This document shows, in pieces, positions 5,534 to 5,823 of a stretch of DNA of 5,823 nt. Source of the DNA: an uncultured Selenomonadales bacterium (GTDB lineage: Bacteria; Bacillota; Negativicutes; Selenomonadales; Selenomonadaceae); contig CAMZDU010000087.1 of NCBI GenBank assembly GCA_947305445.1, forward strand, positions 1-5,823, written 5' to 3'. The notes under the pieces were generated by a model. That model was not told the DNA's origin and did no database searches. It worked only from the letters and a program-made list of their open reading frames with translations. The position numbers and the translations under genes are program-made. The stretch's first letter is position 1. Each line of letters starts with the position of its first letter.

Positions 5534-5823
5534 CTAATCAACGTCTTCTTTAACGTAACGGATAAATTGCTCGCCGATTCGCTCCCGACACGCGGCGACG
5601 ACCGGTTGCAAAAGTTTCAGCGCGTCGTCGTGAGTTTTGGCGGCGGCCGTCACGCGAACAATACAGCCGTCCTCTTTGGCGTAAGTTGCAACCGTCGGAT
5701 TGACGCCGTCCAAAATTTCGGCAAGCCTGTCGGCAACGGGCGATTCCCCGACGATTGCAACGGGTGCATCGTACTTGCTGACACATTTAATGATAATCGA
5801 CACGAGAACTTTGTCGCGCTTGC
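5534..5823 (-). CDS. CinA-like protein, C-terminal KH-like part (5' end outside window)
   Basis: The gene enters from the right edge; 95 codons and the TAG stop are visible. The segment from GESPVADRLAEILDGVNPTVATYAKEDGCIVRVTAAAKTHDDA to IGEQFIRYVKED follows the KH-like domain of CinA proteins (typically GES..E..L..L....NPT.AP.AK.GEV..R.TA.A, then a GEYIYG-like end). In full-length CinA a nucleotide-binding MoaB-type domain precedes this and an NMN amidase (PncC-like) domain of about 160 residues follows. Here the stop comes directly after the KH-like part, so the amidase domain is absent or encoded elsewhere. I do not take GTG 5803 as a start: it has no ribosome binding site and the frame is open to the edge. 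It lies 51 bases upstream of hldD in the same direction. The call rests on remembered family patterns. Confidence 0.65.
   Translation of the reverse strand, partial: KRDKVLVSIIIKCVSKYDAPVAIVGESPVADRLAEILDGVNPTVATYAKEDGCIVRVTAAAKTHDDALKLLQPVVAACRERIGEQFIRYVKEDVD

Noticed and set aside
5534..5803. Complete 89-residue gene starting at GTG 5803
   Set aside because: There is no ribosome binding site before 5803, the frame stays open to the window edge, and the sequence looks like the inner-to-end part of a larger CinA-like protein.

Overview
The window most likely comes from a diderm Firmicute of the Negativicutes type. Two things point there: nearly every gene has a strong AGGAGG-like ribosome binding site with frequent TTG/GTG starts, and there is also an ADP-heptose epimerase for lipopolysaccharide core plus several Sec-exported envelope proteins. 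This placement is inference; there is no rRNA gene in the window to confirm it.

Left end (1-1047, minus strand): the beginning of a division and cell-wall (dcw-type) cluster. It has rsmH (16S rRNA C1402 N4-methyltransferase) followed by the first 26 codons of a downstream gene in the usual ftsL position. rsmH is split by a frameshift at about 435-441; homology suggests two bases are missing. Divergent from it, at 1196-1450 (plus strand), is a small DUF1858 protein with a CxxC motif behind a near-consensus sigma70 promoter. No mraZ lies next to rsmH.

Middle (1454-4503, minus strand): a small cytoplasmic nitroreductase ending 3 bp from the DUF1858 stop, a clear hairpin terminator (2008-2041), two exported proteins of unknown function (2060-3010 and 3067-3768), and an exported SagB-like nitroreductase (3841-4503).

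Right end (4505-5823, minus strand): hldD, with one base between its stop and the exported nitroreductase start, and upstream of it the 3' end of a CinA-like gene that stops after the KH-like domain, without the C-terminal amidase domain.

The five genes from the CinA-like gene to the terminator at 2008-2041 all read the same way with gaps of 1-72 bp, and I saw no terminator between them, so they could form one envelope-related transcription unit. The three wider gaps carry degenerate 7-bp-periodic repeats. Across the window the palindrome AAATTT is strongly over-represented. I found no tRNA, rRNA, CRISPR array, insertion sequence or phage gene, and no gene-free stretch longer than 300 bases.
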